From a bacterium (GTDB lineage: Bacteria > Armatimonadota > Abditibacteriia > Abditibacteriales > Abditibacteriaceae): a stretch of DNA of 64,000 nt. Both the position numbers and the translations under genes were made by a program. Within the stretch, counting starts at the first letter, position 1. Every line of letters begins with the position of its first letter. The DNA lies in assembly GCA_004172935.1 (NCBI GenBank), contig SDZD01000018.1, positions 37,516-101,515 of the forward strand, in the 5' to 3' direction. This document shows, in pieces, positions 46,287 to 54,124 of the stretch. The notes below the pieces were generated by a model. It worked only from the letters and a program-made list of their open reading frames with translations, made no database searches and was not told the origin of the DNA.

Positions 46287-46778
46287 TCAACCAAACAATT
46301 TTCTATCGAACGCGCGGTAGTTGATCGCTTCAGCGACGTGATGCATCTCGATTTTCTCCTCACCTTCGAGGTCGGCAATCGTCCTCGACACCTTAAGAAT
46401 CCGGTCGTAGCCGCGTCCGCTGAGATTGAACTGGGCGATAGCCGCTTTGAGTAGGTCTTTGGTGGCAGCATCCATGTCGCAGTGTTCGCGCAGTTCTTTG
46501 GCTTTCATATGGCCGTTGCACGTCCCCATCCGCGCCAACTGCTTTTCTCTGGCTTTTATGACTCGCCTCCGAACTGTTGCTGAACTTTCCCCTACTCGTT
46601 TGGACATCAATTCTTCCGAAGAGAGTCTGGGCACTTCGATGTGGATGTCGATGCGATCTAGCAAGGGACCGCTTATCTTCGCCAAATATCTTCGGATCTG
46701 CGGTGCGGTGCACGTGCAGACGGGGGAGGCGCCGTTCGCGCCGGTTTTCATTCCACCCAGGAGGTAACCGCACGGACA
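46287..46778 (-). pseudogene. comM 3' fragment, copy 4 (frame intact)
   Basis: The most complete copy. One open frame reads [115 protein letters not shown] and AINYRAFDRKLFG-stop. These are the last ~163 codons of a ComM-type AAA+ ATPase. Upstream of CPCGY the frame continues to 46871 as unrelated sequence (SSSSFTSRSRNLHG), where real ComM proteins have the rest of the AAA domain. Walker A and B are therefore missing and the product cannot be a working ATPase. The edge matches that of copy 1. Confidence 0.85.
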
Positions 46779-46880
46779 TCCATGCAAATTCCGACTTCGT
46801 GAAGTGAAAGAAGAACTGGAGCAATTAGCGTAAACGCTGGCTTCCAGACGGAGATTGAGTCTCATGTTCACAACGTAAAT

Positions 46881-47567
46881 TTAAGCTTCCAAGATTCCGT
46901 GCCGTGCAGCCCAAACGGCGGCTTGCACACGATCAGATACGCCTACCTTACTGATGATATGAACCACATGAGTCTTAATTGTATTTTCGGTAACGAAGAG
47001 CAATTCGCCAATTTCGCGGTTCCCAAGACCAGTCGCCATCAGACGCAGCACCTCGATCTCGCGTTCGGTGAGTGGTTGAATGAGGTCTTGAGCAATAGAT
47101 ATAGTTGCGCTCAATCCGCGCAACGAGTGGGCTAAATCTTCTCGTGACAACAGCATCTCGCCATTGGCAACGGCGCGCAGAGCGGTCATGAGTTCGACGC
47201 GCTTGAGCCCCTTGAGGAGATAGCCAGCCGCACCGCCCGCCACTGCACGCGACATGTAAGTTGGGTTTTCGTAAGAGGTCAACATGATAACCGCTGTTTG
47301 TGGTTGCTGAGATTTAAGCGTCCGCAGAGCATCTAGACCATCGCCCCCAGCCATACGGATGTCCATCAAGACAATTTGTGGGTGCAATGTGCGCGCGATC
47401 TCGACGCCCTCTTTGCCAGAGGATGCTTCACCAACGACACGGAATTCGGTGTCTTCCAATAGGCTGCGGATGCCGTCGCGCCAGATGGCATGGTCATCCA
47501 CCAATAGCACACTAAATTCACGGCATAGAGATTCATCGTTGGGAATTGGCATGGTTTCAGTCGCCAT
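46881..47567 (-). CDS. NarL/DosR-type response regulator
   Basis: 228 residues from the ATG at 47567, chosen because GGAG lies 9 bases upstream; the longer frame to 47747 runs inside the kinase gene. The receiver has the acidic pair in VLLVDDHAIWRDGIRSLL, phosphoacceptor Asp in IVLMDIRMAGGDGLDAL, and Lys in YLLKGLK. The C-terminal LuxR-type helix-turn-helix reads LTEREIEVLRLMATGLGNREI ... TIKTHVVHIISKVGV. It overlaps the kinase gene by 11 bases and is translationally coupled to it. It is the best candidate to bind the 18-bp dyads found 3.4-7 kb away, by analogy with DosR. Confidence 0.9.
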   Translation of the reverse strand: MATETMPIPNDESLCREFSVLLVDDHAIWRDGIRSLLEDTEFRVVGEASSGKEGVEIARTLHPQIVLMDIRMAGGDGLDALRTLKSQQPQTAVIMLTSYENPTYMSRAVAGGAAGYLLKGLKRVELMTALRAVANGEMLLSREDLAHSLRGLSATISIAQDLIQPLTEREIEVLRLMATGLGNREIGELLFVTENTIKTHVVHIISKVGVSDRVQAAVWAARHGILEA

Positions 47568-48822
47568 CAGGTTTATCTCCCGTTTTTCCAAGGAGAGGAA
47601 AAAGTGCCGTGACCGAGGCTCCTTCGCCAGGAACGCTATAGGATTTGAAGCTCCCATGCAACATCCGCGTTCGCTCGGCCATGCTGTAAAGGCCAATGCC
47701 ATCACGCGCCGCCAGTGATTGGGCACGCGCTGTTGAATCAAATCCACAACCTCGATCAGTCACTTCCAAGCGAAGTTGCCACTGCCCCGTCGCGCTATTC
47801 ACTTCGCGATTACACAGCACTTTGATCCATTGCGTAGCGGCGTGTTTGCGTACATTGGTCAATGCCTCTTGGGCTATGCGATAAACAGCTGTTTCCAGCA
47901 TTTTGTCGAAGCGTTGGCCGCCTATGTTGCACCTGAACTCGACTGTGTTCCAACCAGCGTGTTCTTTCTCCTCGTTCACTAGAAGTTCCAGCGCACCAGC
48001 CAGTCCCAAATCATCCAGAGCCAGGGAGCGCAATCCTTTGATGAGGCGGCGCGATTCGAGGACGGACTCCTGCAAATAGCGAGAGGTTTGAGCTAACTCG
48101 CGTGCCGCTTTTTCAGAGTTCCCGCTCTGCTGCGAATACTTGAATGCTTCCAGGTGGATATGTGCGGCTAAGACGTGTTGCACCAAGCCATCGTGCAAGT
48201 CGTAGGCGATGGCGCGGCGCTCTTCTTCGTGCGCGGTCAAAAGTCCAGCCACAAGAGAACGCTCGCGTTCGAGGGCATGAAGGTTGTGAATGGCAACTGT
48301 GGCATGAATGCCCAGCGCCTGGACATTGGCTTCATCAACATCGGAGAATGCTTCACCACCGCCTTTGTTAGTCACGTAGAGCGCGCCTAAAGCGGTCTGA
48401 GCGCGTCGCAAAGGAACCCCCAGAAAAGTCTCACCGCCACTTTCGGGAGCCACCTGAAGGCGCAGTGGCTCCTGGCGCTCAAGGAGCAAGCGCAGAACGC
48501 CATCGGCTTCAGAGTGAGGGCCGGGGAGCGATTCTGAAAAGGCGGCCTGTTCTGCGGGTGAAAACCCAGCCGTTACCAAGTCGGAAAAGCCTGCTGCATC
48601 GTCGCGCGCCACACCAATCGCGGCATAGCGCGCGCCCGTTAGCTCGCGCGCGGCTTCAGCAAGGTAGCGCAGAGCTTCAACGCCACTGCGGGTCGGGAGA
48701 ATTTCTAGCGCGATAAGGCGGGCGGTGTCCAAAATGAGGGCACGTTCATGTTGACGCGCTTTCACTCCTGGCAGAACGATTGGGGCCTTTAGGGCAGAAG
48801 TCAGGTCTTCGATATTGATCAT
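47557..48822 (-). CDS. GAF-domain sensor histidine kinase (DosS/NreB-like)
   Basis: 421 residues, no membrane segments, so cytoplasmic. A GAF domain covers ~40-195, ending FLGVPLRRAQTALGALYVTN, close to the DosS-type GAF ending. The HisKA_3 phosphorylation box is EEERRAIAYDLHDGLVQHVL (His near 212). The HATPase domain has the N box in EALTNVRKHAA, G1 in DRGCGFD and G2 in GIGLYSMAERTRM. It would phosphorylate the overlapping response regulator. In DosS/DosT the GAF domain binds haem and senses O2, NO or CO; whether this one carries haem cannot be read from the sequence. Confidence 0.9.
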   Translation of the reverse strand: MINIEDLTSALKAPIVLPGVKARQHERALILDTARLIALEILPTRSGVEALRYLAEAARELTGARYAAIGVARDDAAGFSDLVTAGFSPAEQAAFSESLPGPHSEADGVLRLLLERQEPLRLQVAPESGGETFLGVPLRRAQTALGALYVTNKGGGEAFSDVDEANVQALGIHATVAIHNLHALERERSLVAGLLTAHEEERRAIAYDLHDGLVQHVLAAHIHLEAFKYSQQSGNSEKAARELAQTSRYLQESVLESRRLIKGLRSLALDDLGLAGALELLVNEEKEHAGWNTVEFRCNIGGQRFDKMLETAVYRIAQEALTNVRKHAATQWIKVLCNREVNSATGQWQLRLEVTDRGCGFDSTARAQSLAARDGIGLYSMAERTRMLHGSFKSYSVPGEGASVTALFPLLGKTGDKPDGD

Positions 48823-48986
48823 CTCACCTAAGCCATATCTATTGCCTCCACTAACCGCTGTGTGTAGGCGTGGCGGATAGAGGGTGGTTCAAGACACCAG
48901 CTACGGTCCAGACGCATAGAATCAGATCGTGAATCAGAGGATATGGGTGCAACGATGGTTGGGTTGACTGGAAATTCTTTGTGTTG

Positions 48987-49739
48987 TTAGTTATTGGGAA
49001 AGATGCTGGTGCGGGGCACATTATCCTCATTTGCATAGCTGTCAGCAGTATTTTGGTGGTGCAAGACCATGAAGAAAACCAGGCCCGCTCCGAAACAGGC
49101 TATAGCTGCCAGCAGCAAACACTTCGGGCCATAAAGGATATCGAGAAAGGCTCCAACGATACCTCCGCCAGCAAAAGAAAAGAGTAGCGCGACCAGAAAT
49201 TTGAGTTTCCATGCCACGATGCGACGGTGACGCAGCCAGTGACCGAGCATAACACCTAGATCAGTGACAATACCACTGACGTGTGTGGTGCGAATCATTA
49301 GACCGCAGTAGCTGCTGCTCATCGCGTTTTGTAGGCCGCACGCGGCAGCTGCGACCATAGGCCCCGCCACCGATCTTTGTAGAAGAAGTAACGTCGCGAT
49401 GAGCAGCAGTACTCCCTCCAACATCATAACGGCGCCGTAGCGCCGCGAGGGCAAAAGCCGGGTCGCCCCGACGAACATACCAGCGAGCAGAGCGCCCAGA
49501 ACAAAACCCACAATGACAAGCGACGAACCCAACGCGCTCTGAACATGCCCTGCGGCGATGCTGAGCCCCAAGCGGGACACGGCACCTGACATATGGCTAA
49601 CCGGGGTATCGAAAAAGCCGAGCACGACCGAATTGATGTAACCCGCCGTCGCGCTCAAGGCCATCATAGCGGGAAGAATGTGCCTCCACTCAGCGACAAC
49701 AGTCGTTTTATCGAGAGGTTGCGGATGAGAATAAGGCAT
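48987..49739 (-). CDS. DUF1275 (YoaK-like) membrane protein
   Basis: 250 residues with about six membrane spans: ILPAMMALSATAGYINSVVL, SSLVIVGFVLGALLAGMFVG, AVMMLEGVLLLIATLLLL, GPMVAAAACGLQNAMSSSYC, FLVALLFSFAGGGIVGAFL, and CLLLAAIACFGAGLVFFM. The motif GYINSVVLGFFDTPVSHMSGAVSRLG and GLQNAMSSSYCGLMIRTTHVSGIVTDLG mark the DUF1275 family, of unknown but transporter-like function. It is the third gene of a minus-strand set (cupin, GNAT, DUF1275) that begins at dyad A. It ends 150 bases from the kinase gene. Confidence 0.85.
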   Translation of the reverse strand: MPYSHPQPLDKTTVVAEWRHILPAMMALSATAGYINSVVLGFFDTPVSHMSGAVSRLGLSIAAGHVQSALGSSLVIVGFVLGALLAGMFVGATRLLPSRRYGAVMMLEGVLLLIATLLLLQRSVAGPMVAAAACGLQNAMSSSYCGLMIRTTHVSGIVTDLGVMLGHWLRHRRIVAWKLKFLVALLFSFAGGGIVGAFLDILYGPKCLLLAAIACFGAGLVFFMVLHHQNTADSYANEDNVPRTSIFPNN

Positions 49740-49758
49740 GAATGAAAAAGGGCCCGTA

Positions 49759-50334
49759 CTATTGGGCGGAAGCTCGACTAAAGCCTGCGGCGCCTTCTTT
49801 GAAGCGATAGATCATTGTCGTCTCACCGCAAATGGAAGTTGTCTTCTCGGCGTGTCCCAGCACATCGCTTAGCACTTGCTGCATAGGTCTGTTGCTCGAA
49901 AGCATCTGCGCCGTGATGCCGGAGAAGCCCTTGATGTAGATAAGTTGAGCCAGGTGACGTAGCAAATGCTTGGCGATTCCGACTCCCCGATACTGCTCAT
50001 GGACCACGAATGCCACTTCGGCCAAGTTCGTTGCGGGGTCCAAGGCGTAGCGTCCGATGGCAACAATTCTTGCAGCATCCGTGTGGCCATCTAATCCCAC
50101 TATCGCCAACTGTTCGTGACCATCCAACTGTACCAACTCCAGCGCCCGCTGAGGCGACATCTCGCGCACCATCATGCCATAGCGCGAATAAATGGTCTCC
50201 TCAGTGTGCGAATGAAAGAAGTCCACCAGGCGTTGCTTATCGGCGAGCCCTATAAAGCGGAAGTAAATGGGCATTTCGACGCTTCCCCCATTTATAGAAC
50301 GGCGAAATGCTATGCTATGCTCGTTTTCAGGCAT
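49759..50334 (-). CDS. GNAT-family N-acetyltransferase
   Basis: 191 residues. The acetyl-CoA fold is visible as RIVAIGRYALDPATNLAEVAFVV followed by the pyrophosphate-binding loop EQYRGVGIAKHLLRHLAQLI (Q/RxxGxG/A), then GFSGITAQMLSSNRPMQQVLS. This is the type found fused to CoA-ligases or acting on protein lysines in bacteria. The substrate is unknown; lysine acetylation in a stress regulon is plausible. It starts 50 bases after the cupin gene, ends 19 bases before DUF1275, and is read in the same direction. Confidence 0.82.
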   Translation of the reverse strand: MPENEHSIAFRRSINGGSVEMPIYFRFIGLADKQRLVDFFHSHTEETIYSRYGMMVREMSPQRALELVQLDGHEQLAIVGLDGHTDAARIVAIGRYALDPATNLAEVAFVVHEQYRGVGIAKHLLRHLAQLIYIKGFSGITAQMLSSNRPMQQVLSDVLGHAEKTTSICGETTMIYRFKEGAAGFSRASAQ

Positions 50335-50384
50335 ATGTTTGTACTTTTAACGAGTCATTGGGGCATGGAGTACCTGTTGACTGG

Positions 50385-50993
50385 TTATATCACAGCCGCG
50401 TCCTTATCGAGATAAATGGTGAGTAGCATCCGGCTCGCCTGACTGGCTATCATGCTGTGGAGGACACCGGGGCCAAGAACTAGGATTTGCTGTGCGCGCA
50501 AATCGTGCGCATGCCGTTTCGCTTCGCTGTAGGTTTCGACTGTAAGGGCGCCGTCGAGGACGTGAATGGTGACAAGGCCATTGGCTTTATAATCGGCCAG
50601 TTTGCCGCCCGCCTCAAAGACAAAGAGTACGATGGTTGTAGCACCTTGATGAAAAATCGTCATCTGGCGATGGCCGTTGGCTCCCAGATGCGTCTCGGCC
50701 TGTAGGTGCGCGCTTAAAGGAATGACGTCGAAGAGGTGTTGCTGACCACTGAAGCGAGTGGAGGGAGCTTCGCGCAAGCGTGGTTTTGTTGGAACGGGCT
50801 CGTTTGTTTGGTTCTCGATGAGGCCAGAGGGCTGATTGTAAGTGGGGTCATCGTATGGGTCAGTTTTGTTGTTGGGCGGTGAAGTCATAGTGGATAGTGG
50901 CAGTGTTGCCAACTCTCCCAGATGAGGGGATTGACCGGAGATAAGTTCCTTATATTGCGGTTCGCGTTTCGAGATTTCTCTGTCTTTCATCAT
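50385..50993 (-). CDS. Cupin-domain protein
   Basis: 202 residues from the ATG at 50993, selected because AGGAAGAGAAG precedes it at the right distance. About 85 residues of unstructured Pro/Thr/Asn-rich sequence lead to one cupin barrel (residues ~95-202): RQMTIFHQGATTIVLFVFEAGGKLADY, GLVTIHVLDGALTVETYSE, QQILVLGPGVLHSMIASQ. Histidines at the usual metal positions are partly kept. Similar proteins are linked to stress or redox responses in anaerobes. It is the first gene after the minus-strand promoter with dyad A, with a very short leader. Confidence 0.75.
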   Translation of the reverse strand: MMKDREISKREPQYKELISGQSPHLGELATLPLSTMTSPPNNKTDPYDDPTYNQPSGLIENQTNEPVPTKPRLREAPSTRFSGQQHLFDVIPLSAHLQAETHLGANGHRQMTIFHQGATTIVLFVFEAGGKLADYKANGLVTIHVLDGALTVETYSEAKRHAHDLRAQQILVLGPGVLHSMIASQASRMLLTIYLDKDAAVI

Positions 50994-51015
50994 ATCTTCT
51001 CTTCCTATGAGTACC

Positions 51016-51060
51016 ATTATCGGGTGAGCCTCGCCCCATAACATCACCCAATTGAGCGAT
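51016..51060 (-). promoter_or_regulatory. Dyad A promoter: 18-bp box, 21-base spacer, GATAAT
   Basis: On the minus strand ATCGCTCAATTGGGTGAT (51043-51060) is followed by exactly 21 bases and GATAAT (51016-51021). The predicted start near 51009 leads directly to the cupin ribosome site. The centre of the box would be at about -41.5. Confidence 0.75.
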
Positions 51061-51424
51061 TATCGGAAATGAAATTTGTAGAGATGAGGTCTGCGCCATG
51101 TCACCAATCACCTGGCGTCTGTCCTCTTAATGAGAATTGAATGGGCGATTTATCAAAGATTTAGAGGGCTTTATCAATCTTTTTTGGGGCTTATTCAATC
51201 GAAAAGATTGATTAATTGAGGAAACGCGATTGGATTCAAGCGTAGAATTGGGGTTTCGGGATTGGTTAATCAAAGTTTTCCAATGAAAACGCCTTATTGA
51301 TAAAATACCACGAGCGAAGATTCAATCTTCTCATTTTATTGCCTTCAGTGTAACCGATTCAATATCTCATTGGAAGGGACAAGTTCTCCCAGATAAAACC
51401 GCCCAGCAGCCGACGCTTTCGATA
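51061..51424. other. AT-rich region between the divergent dyad promoters
   Basis: 364 bases without a gene. It holds several ATTCAAT-type repeats (51193, 51234 as ATTCAAG, 51320, 51357) and a small dyad TCAATC-N5-GATTGA (51195-51211). These could be a second binding-site cluster or simple AT-rich sequence. The outward-facing dyads A and B lie at its ends. Confidence 0.45.
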
Positions 51425-51469
51425 ATCACTCAATTGGGTGATGCAAGGTAGCAGCGGCCTCTCCCAAAT
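51425..51469 (+). promoter_or_regulatory. Dyad B promoter region
   Basis: ATCACTCAATTGGGTGAT (51425-51442) matches dyad A in opposite orientation. At 21 bases downstream lies CCAAAT, a poor -10 sharing only AAT with the GATAAT of the others. The ATG of the nitroreductase gene is 66 bases past the box. Confidence 0.6.
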
Positions 51470-51508
51470 TACACAGCACGGAATGTTGAACGTTGGAGTA
51501 CACAGGTT

Positions 51509-52624
51509 ATGAATCGAAGAAAATTCATCGGTATTAGCGGGGGAGCGTTGCTGGCTGGGGGAACGACATCTTACTGGTTAAGTGACAGGAACAACCTTTC
51601 GAGAGAAGATATTCAAGCAGAGGACGATCACAGCTCAAGTCTCCAGGCAGACGAAAGAGAGATTTTATTTCTCGCTTCGCTTGCGCCGAGCGGTCACAAC
51701 ACGCAACCGTGGTTTGTGCGAAGTCTTGAACCCTATCACTGGATTATCGGCAATGACCGGAGCAGATGGTTGCCAGCTGTGGCCCCGACTCAAAGGGAAA
51801 CGATGCTGTCCATCGGCGCGTTTCTCCAAAATCTTGAATATGCGGCCAGTTCTCTTGGCTACATCTGCAATTGGAATTTGCTGGCTACGACTTCTCAAGC
51901 TGAGCAAGTCATGGAAGTCAAACTGGCGAAAAAAGCGTTGACACCTACTTTTGATAGCACGAAAATTGTGAAACGCCGCACCGTTCGCTCTCATTTTTCA
52001 AGTGAATCGCTTCGCAAGGAAGATGTCGAGCATCTGCTTGGCTTGGAAGAGCAATGGGTTTATTATCTGCCTAGTGGGAGCAAAGAAAGCCAGTTCATCA
52101 ACGACCAGACTCTCGAAGCGAACCGCCTTCAATCCTCCCGTAATGCGGCTCAACAAGAGTTAGCCAGTTGGACGCGGTTCGCTAGCCGAGATGCCGAAAA
52201 ACACCGGGATGGATTAACAACAGCGAGCATGGAAATAGAAGGAGTATCCGGTTGGGTAGTGCGGAATTTTTATGGAAAAAGCGATGTAATGAAGCCGGGT
52301 TTTAGACAGAAAAACATTGACAACATCCAGAAAGAAGTCGCGGGATCGGCGGGATGGATTGTCATTACCAGCAGAAATGATTCCGTGGAGGAATTGCTAG
52401 AAACGGGCAAACGAATGGAAAGGGTTTTTCTCAAAGTGCGCGAGAAAAACATAGCCATCCACCCGATGACGCAGATATTGGAGGAGACATCAACTCAGAA
52501 AATAGTGCAGCAATCGGTTGGAATCGTAGAACCAATCCAATTTCTTCTGCGAACAGGTTACGTGAACCAGTATCCGCCACCAGTTTCATTGCGGCGACCC
52601 GTTGATTGGTTTATGCGTAAATAG
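51509..52624 (+). CDS. Acg-like nitroreductase-family protein with Tat-type signal
   Basis: 371 residues. The N-terminus MNRRKFIGISGGALLAGG is a twin-arginine signal, so a folded, FMN-bearing protein would be exported. The body has the Acg-type motif LASLAPSGHNTQPWFVRSLE, then RQTMLSIGAFLQNLEYAASSLGY-like sequence, RTVRSHFSSESL, and an unusual Acg-style C-terminal half ending YVNQYPPPVSLRRPVDWFM. Acg (Rv2032) is a DosR-controlled flavin protein of mycobacteria that lacks classical nitroreductase activity and may store FMN. This gene stands alone behind dyad B. A second, cytoplasmic paralogue lies at 57046-58086. Confidence 0.82.
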   Translation: MNRRKFIGISGGALLAGGTTSYWLSDRNNLSREDIQAEDDHSSSLQADEREILFLASLAPSGHNTQPWFVRSLEPYHWIIGNDRSRWLPAVAPTQRETMLSIGAFLQNLEYAASSLGYICNWNLLATTSQAEQVMEVKLAKKALTPTFDSTKIVKRRTVRSHFSSESLRKEDVEHLLGLEEQWVYYLPSGSKESQFINDQTLEANRLQSSRNAAQQELASWTRFASRDAEKHRDGLTTASMEIEGVSGWVVRNFYGKSDVMKPGFRQKNIDNIQKEVAGSAGWIVITSRNDSVEELLETGKRMERVFLKVREKNIAIHPMTQILEETSTQKIVQQSVGIVEPIQFLLRTGYVNQYPPPVSLRRPVDWFMRK

Positions 52625-52689
52625 AGACCAGCAACCTCTTCCGCTTTAAATGTCAACCAGTCACCTGTTTGGCTCGTTTGCCTTCGACA

Positions 52690-52734
52690 ATCGCCCATTT
52701 GGGTGATGTTTGCCCCTTGGGACTTAGCGACAAT
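52690..52734 (+). promoter_or_regulatory. Dyad C promoter: 18-bp box, 21-base spacer, GACAAT
   Basis: ATCGCCCATTTGGGTGAT (52690-52707) is followed by 21 bases and GACAAT (52729-52734). The universal stress protein ATG is 32 bases further on. It is the same layout as dyads A and D. Confidence 0.75.
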
Positions 52735-52766
52735 GAAAGCATGAGATCGAAATCAGGGGGATACGC

Positions 52767-53699
52767 ATGTCGCGGATAAAAAAGATTCTGTGCCCGACCG
52801 ATTGGAGCGAACCATCGCGGGTGGCACTACAGACTGCCGCAAAGCTGGCTCTTCAGGAGGGGGCAGACTTGCTGGTAATTCATGTTCTGCCATCGCTGGG
52901 CCTAGTGCGTGGCATTTCTTCCGCGGCCTCTCTGGGAGCGGCCATGAAGCATGAGGCCTACGAAAAACTGACGGCTCTCATCGCTGAGTGCGTGCCCTCT
53001 GACGTGCGGGTGTATCCGCTTATCCGCGTAGGTGAGGAAGCCGATGAAATTCATCTGGCAGCTTTGCAAGTGGATGTGGTGGTGATGAGCACTCATGGTC
53101 GCTCTGGCTGGGCTCATTGGGCATTTGGTTCGGTTGCCGAGACCGTGTTACTAGGCTCGACATGCCCGATTTTTGTGATAGGTCCGACTGGAACACGTCA
53201 AGCCAAGGATGAAACACGAGAAGGAGTAAGAAATCCCAGTTTCGGCTTTCCATTCAAGCAAGTGCTGTGGCCGACTGATTGGAGTGAACCATCGGAGCGT
53301 GCGCTCGATGACGCAATTGCCATTAGCGCGCGGCATGGGGCGCAACTCCTGATGTTGCATGTGCTTGAACCCCCGGAAATGGAACCGCTGGTTTGGGAGA
53401 GACGGCAACGCGCTGAAATGCAAGAGCGTTTTCGCGAATTATGCGCACGTAAGCCGGAAGCCAAAGAGGCTCAGCAACTGATCGGCTACGGCGTCGCGGC
53501 GGAGGAAATCATTCGAATCGCGGTAGAGAAAGGCGTCGATCTCATCGTGATGAGTACGCAAGGGCGTACGGCGTGGCAGCGTTTGAAACTTGGCTCGGTC
53601 GCACAAAAGGTAGTGCGTCAAGTCCCCTGCCCCATTCTGCTTATTCCCCTTCATACGGCAACAGCATACAGTGCCATCACCGAATTAGAAGTCGCGTGA
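52767..53699 (+). CDS. Tandem universal stress protein (two UspA domains)
   Basis: 310 residues. Domain 1 (1-~140) opens KKILCPTDWSEPSRVALQTA and ends with the nucleotide motif VMSTHGRSGWAHWAFGSVAE, CPIFVIGP. Domain 2 (~165-300) opens KQVLWPTDWSEPSERALDDA and ends VMSTQGRTAWQRLKLGSVAQ, CPILLIPL. The GxxG-N9-GS motif in domain 1 marks an ATP-binding Usp; domain 2 has G-RTAW in place of GxxG, so binding there is uncertain. Tandem Usps are hallmark members of DosR-type regulons. It is first gene after dyad C, followed by a receiver-domain gene and another Usp. Confidence 0.92.
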   Translation: MSRIKKILCPTDWSEPSRVALQTAAKLALQEGADLLVIHVLPSLGLVRGISSAASLGAAMKHEAYEKLTALIAECVPSDVRVYPLIRVGEEADEIHLAALQVDVVVMSTHGRSGWAHWAFGSVAETVLLGSTCPIFVIGPTGTRQAKDETREGVRNPSFGFPFKQVLWPTDWSEPSERALDDAIAISARHGAQLLMLHVLEPPEMEPLVWERRQRAEMQERFRELCARKPEAKEAQQLIGYGVAAEEIIRIAVEKGVDLIVMSTQGRTAWQRLKLGSVAQKVVRQVPCPILLIPLHTATAYSAITELEVA

Positions 53700-53763
53700 G
53701 GCATCCTGCGCGAAGGGATGGCTGCTGTGGCGGACAGAATAAATGGTAATTCCAAGGCGAGAC

Positions 53764-54102
53764 ATGAAAACGATTTTAGTGGTGGAAGATCACCCGAACC
53801 TGGGCGTATTGTACCAGGAAGAATTGAGCGAGGCTGGCTATCGCACATTATGCGCGTGCAATGGGCATGAGGCTTCGCAACAGATGGCGCATCATCACCT
53901 GGATTTGGTAGTGCTCGAACTCGACTTACCGGGAATGGATAGGTTCGATCAGATGTTGGTGGAGTCACCCAAATTGCCAATTATCATCAACAGTGGATAT
54001 AGCACGGATAGTTTCCGGCCCTGGCCAGCGGCGGCATTCGTTTCAAAAAGCGGCGATTTGAGCGAACTGAAACTGCAAATCCAACAAGTTCTGAACCCAT
54101 AG
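53764..54102 (+). CDS. Stand-alone receiver domain with Glu at the phosphoacceptor position
   Basis: 112 residues from the ATG at 53764 (AAGGCGAG upstream fits a ribosome site). The fold is that of a CheY-type receiver: acidic pair in ILVVEDHPNLGVLYQEELSEAG, switch Ser in PIIINSGYS, Lys in AAFVSKSGDL. The phosphoacceptor strand, normally LVLLDxxLPGxDG, reads LVVLELDLPGMDRF, so the Asp is replaced by Glu and the next glycine by Arg. Glu mimics the phosphorylated state in several receivers, so this protein may be constitutively on. It sits between two universal stress protein genes, without an output domain. Confidence 0.8.
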   Translation: MKTILVVEDHPNLGVLYQEELSEAGYRTLCACNGHEASQQMAHHHLDLVVLELDLPGMDRFDQMLVESPKLPIIINSGYSTDSFRPWPAAAFVSKSGDLSELKLQIQQVLNP

Positions 54103-54124
54103 TAACCGATAAAGGCCACTTGAA

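Noticed and set aside
48823..48850. Possible fifth dyad before the kinase gene (TTAGGTGAGAT on the minus strand)
   Set aside because: Only one half resembles the consensus and there is no -10 box at the required 21-base spacing.
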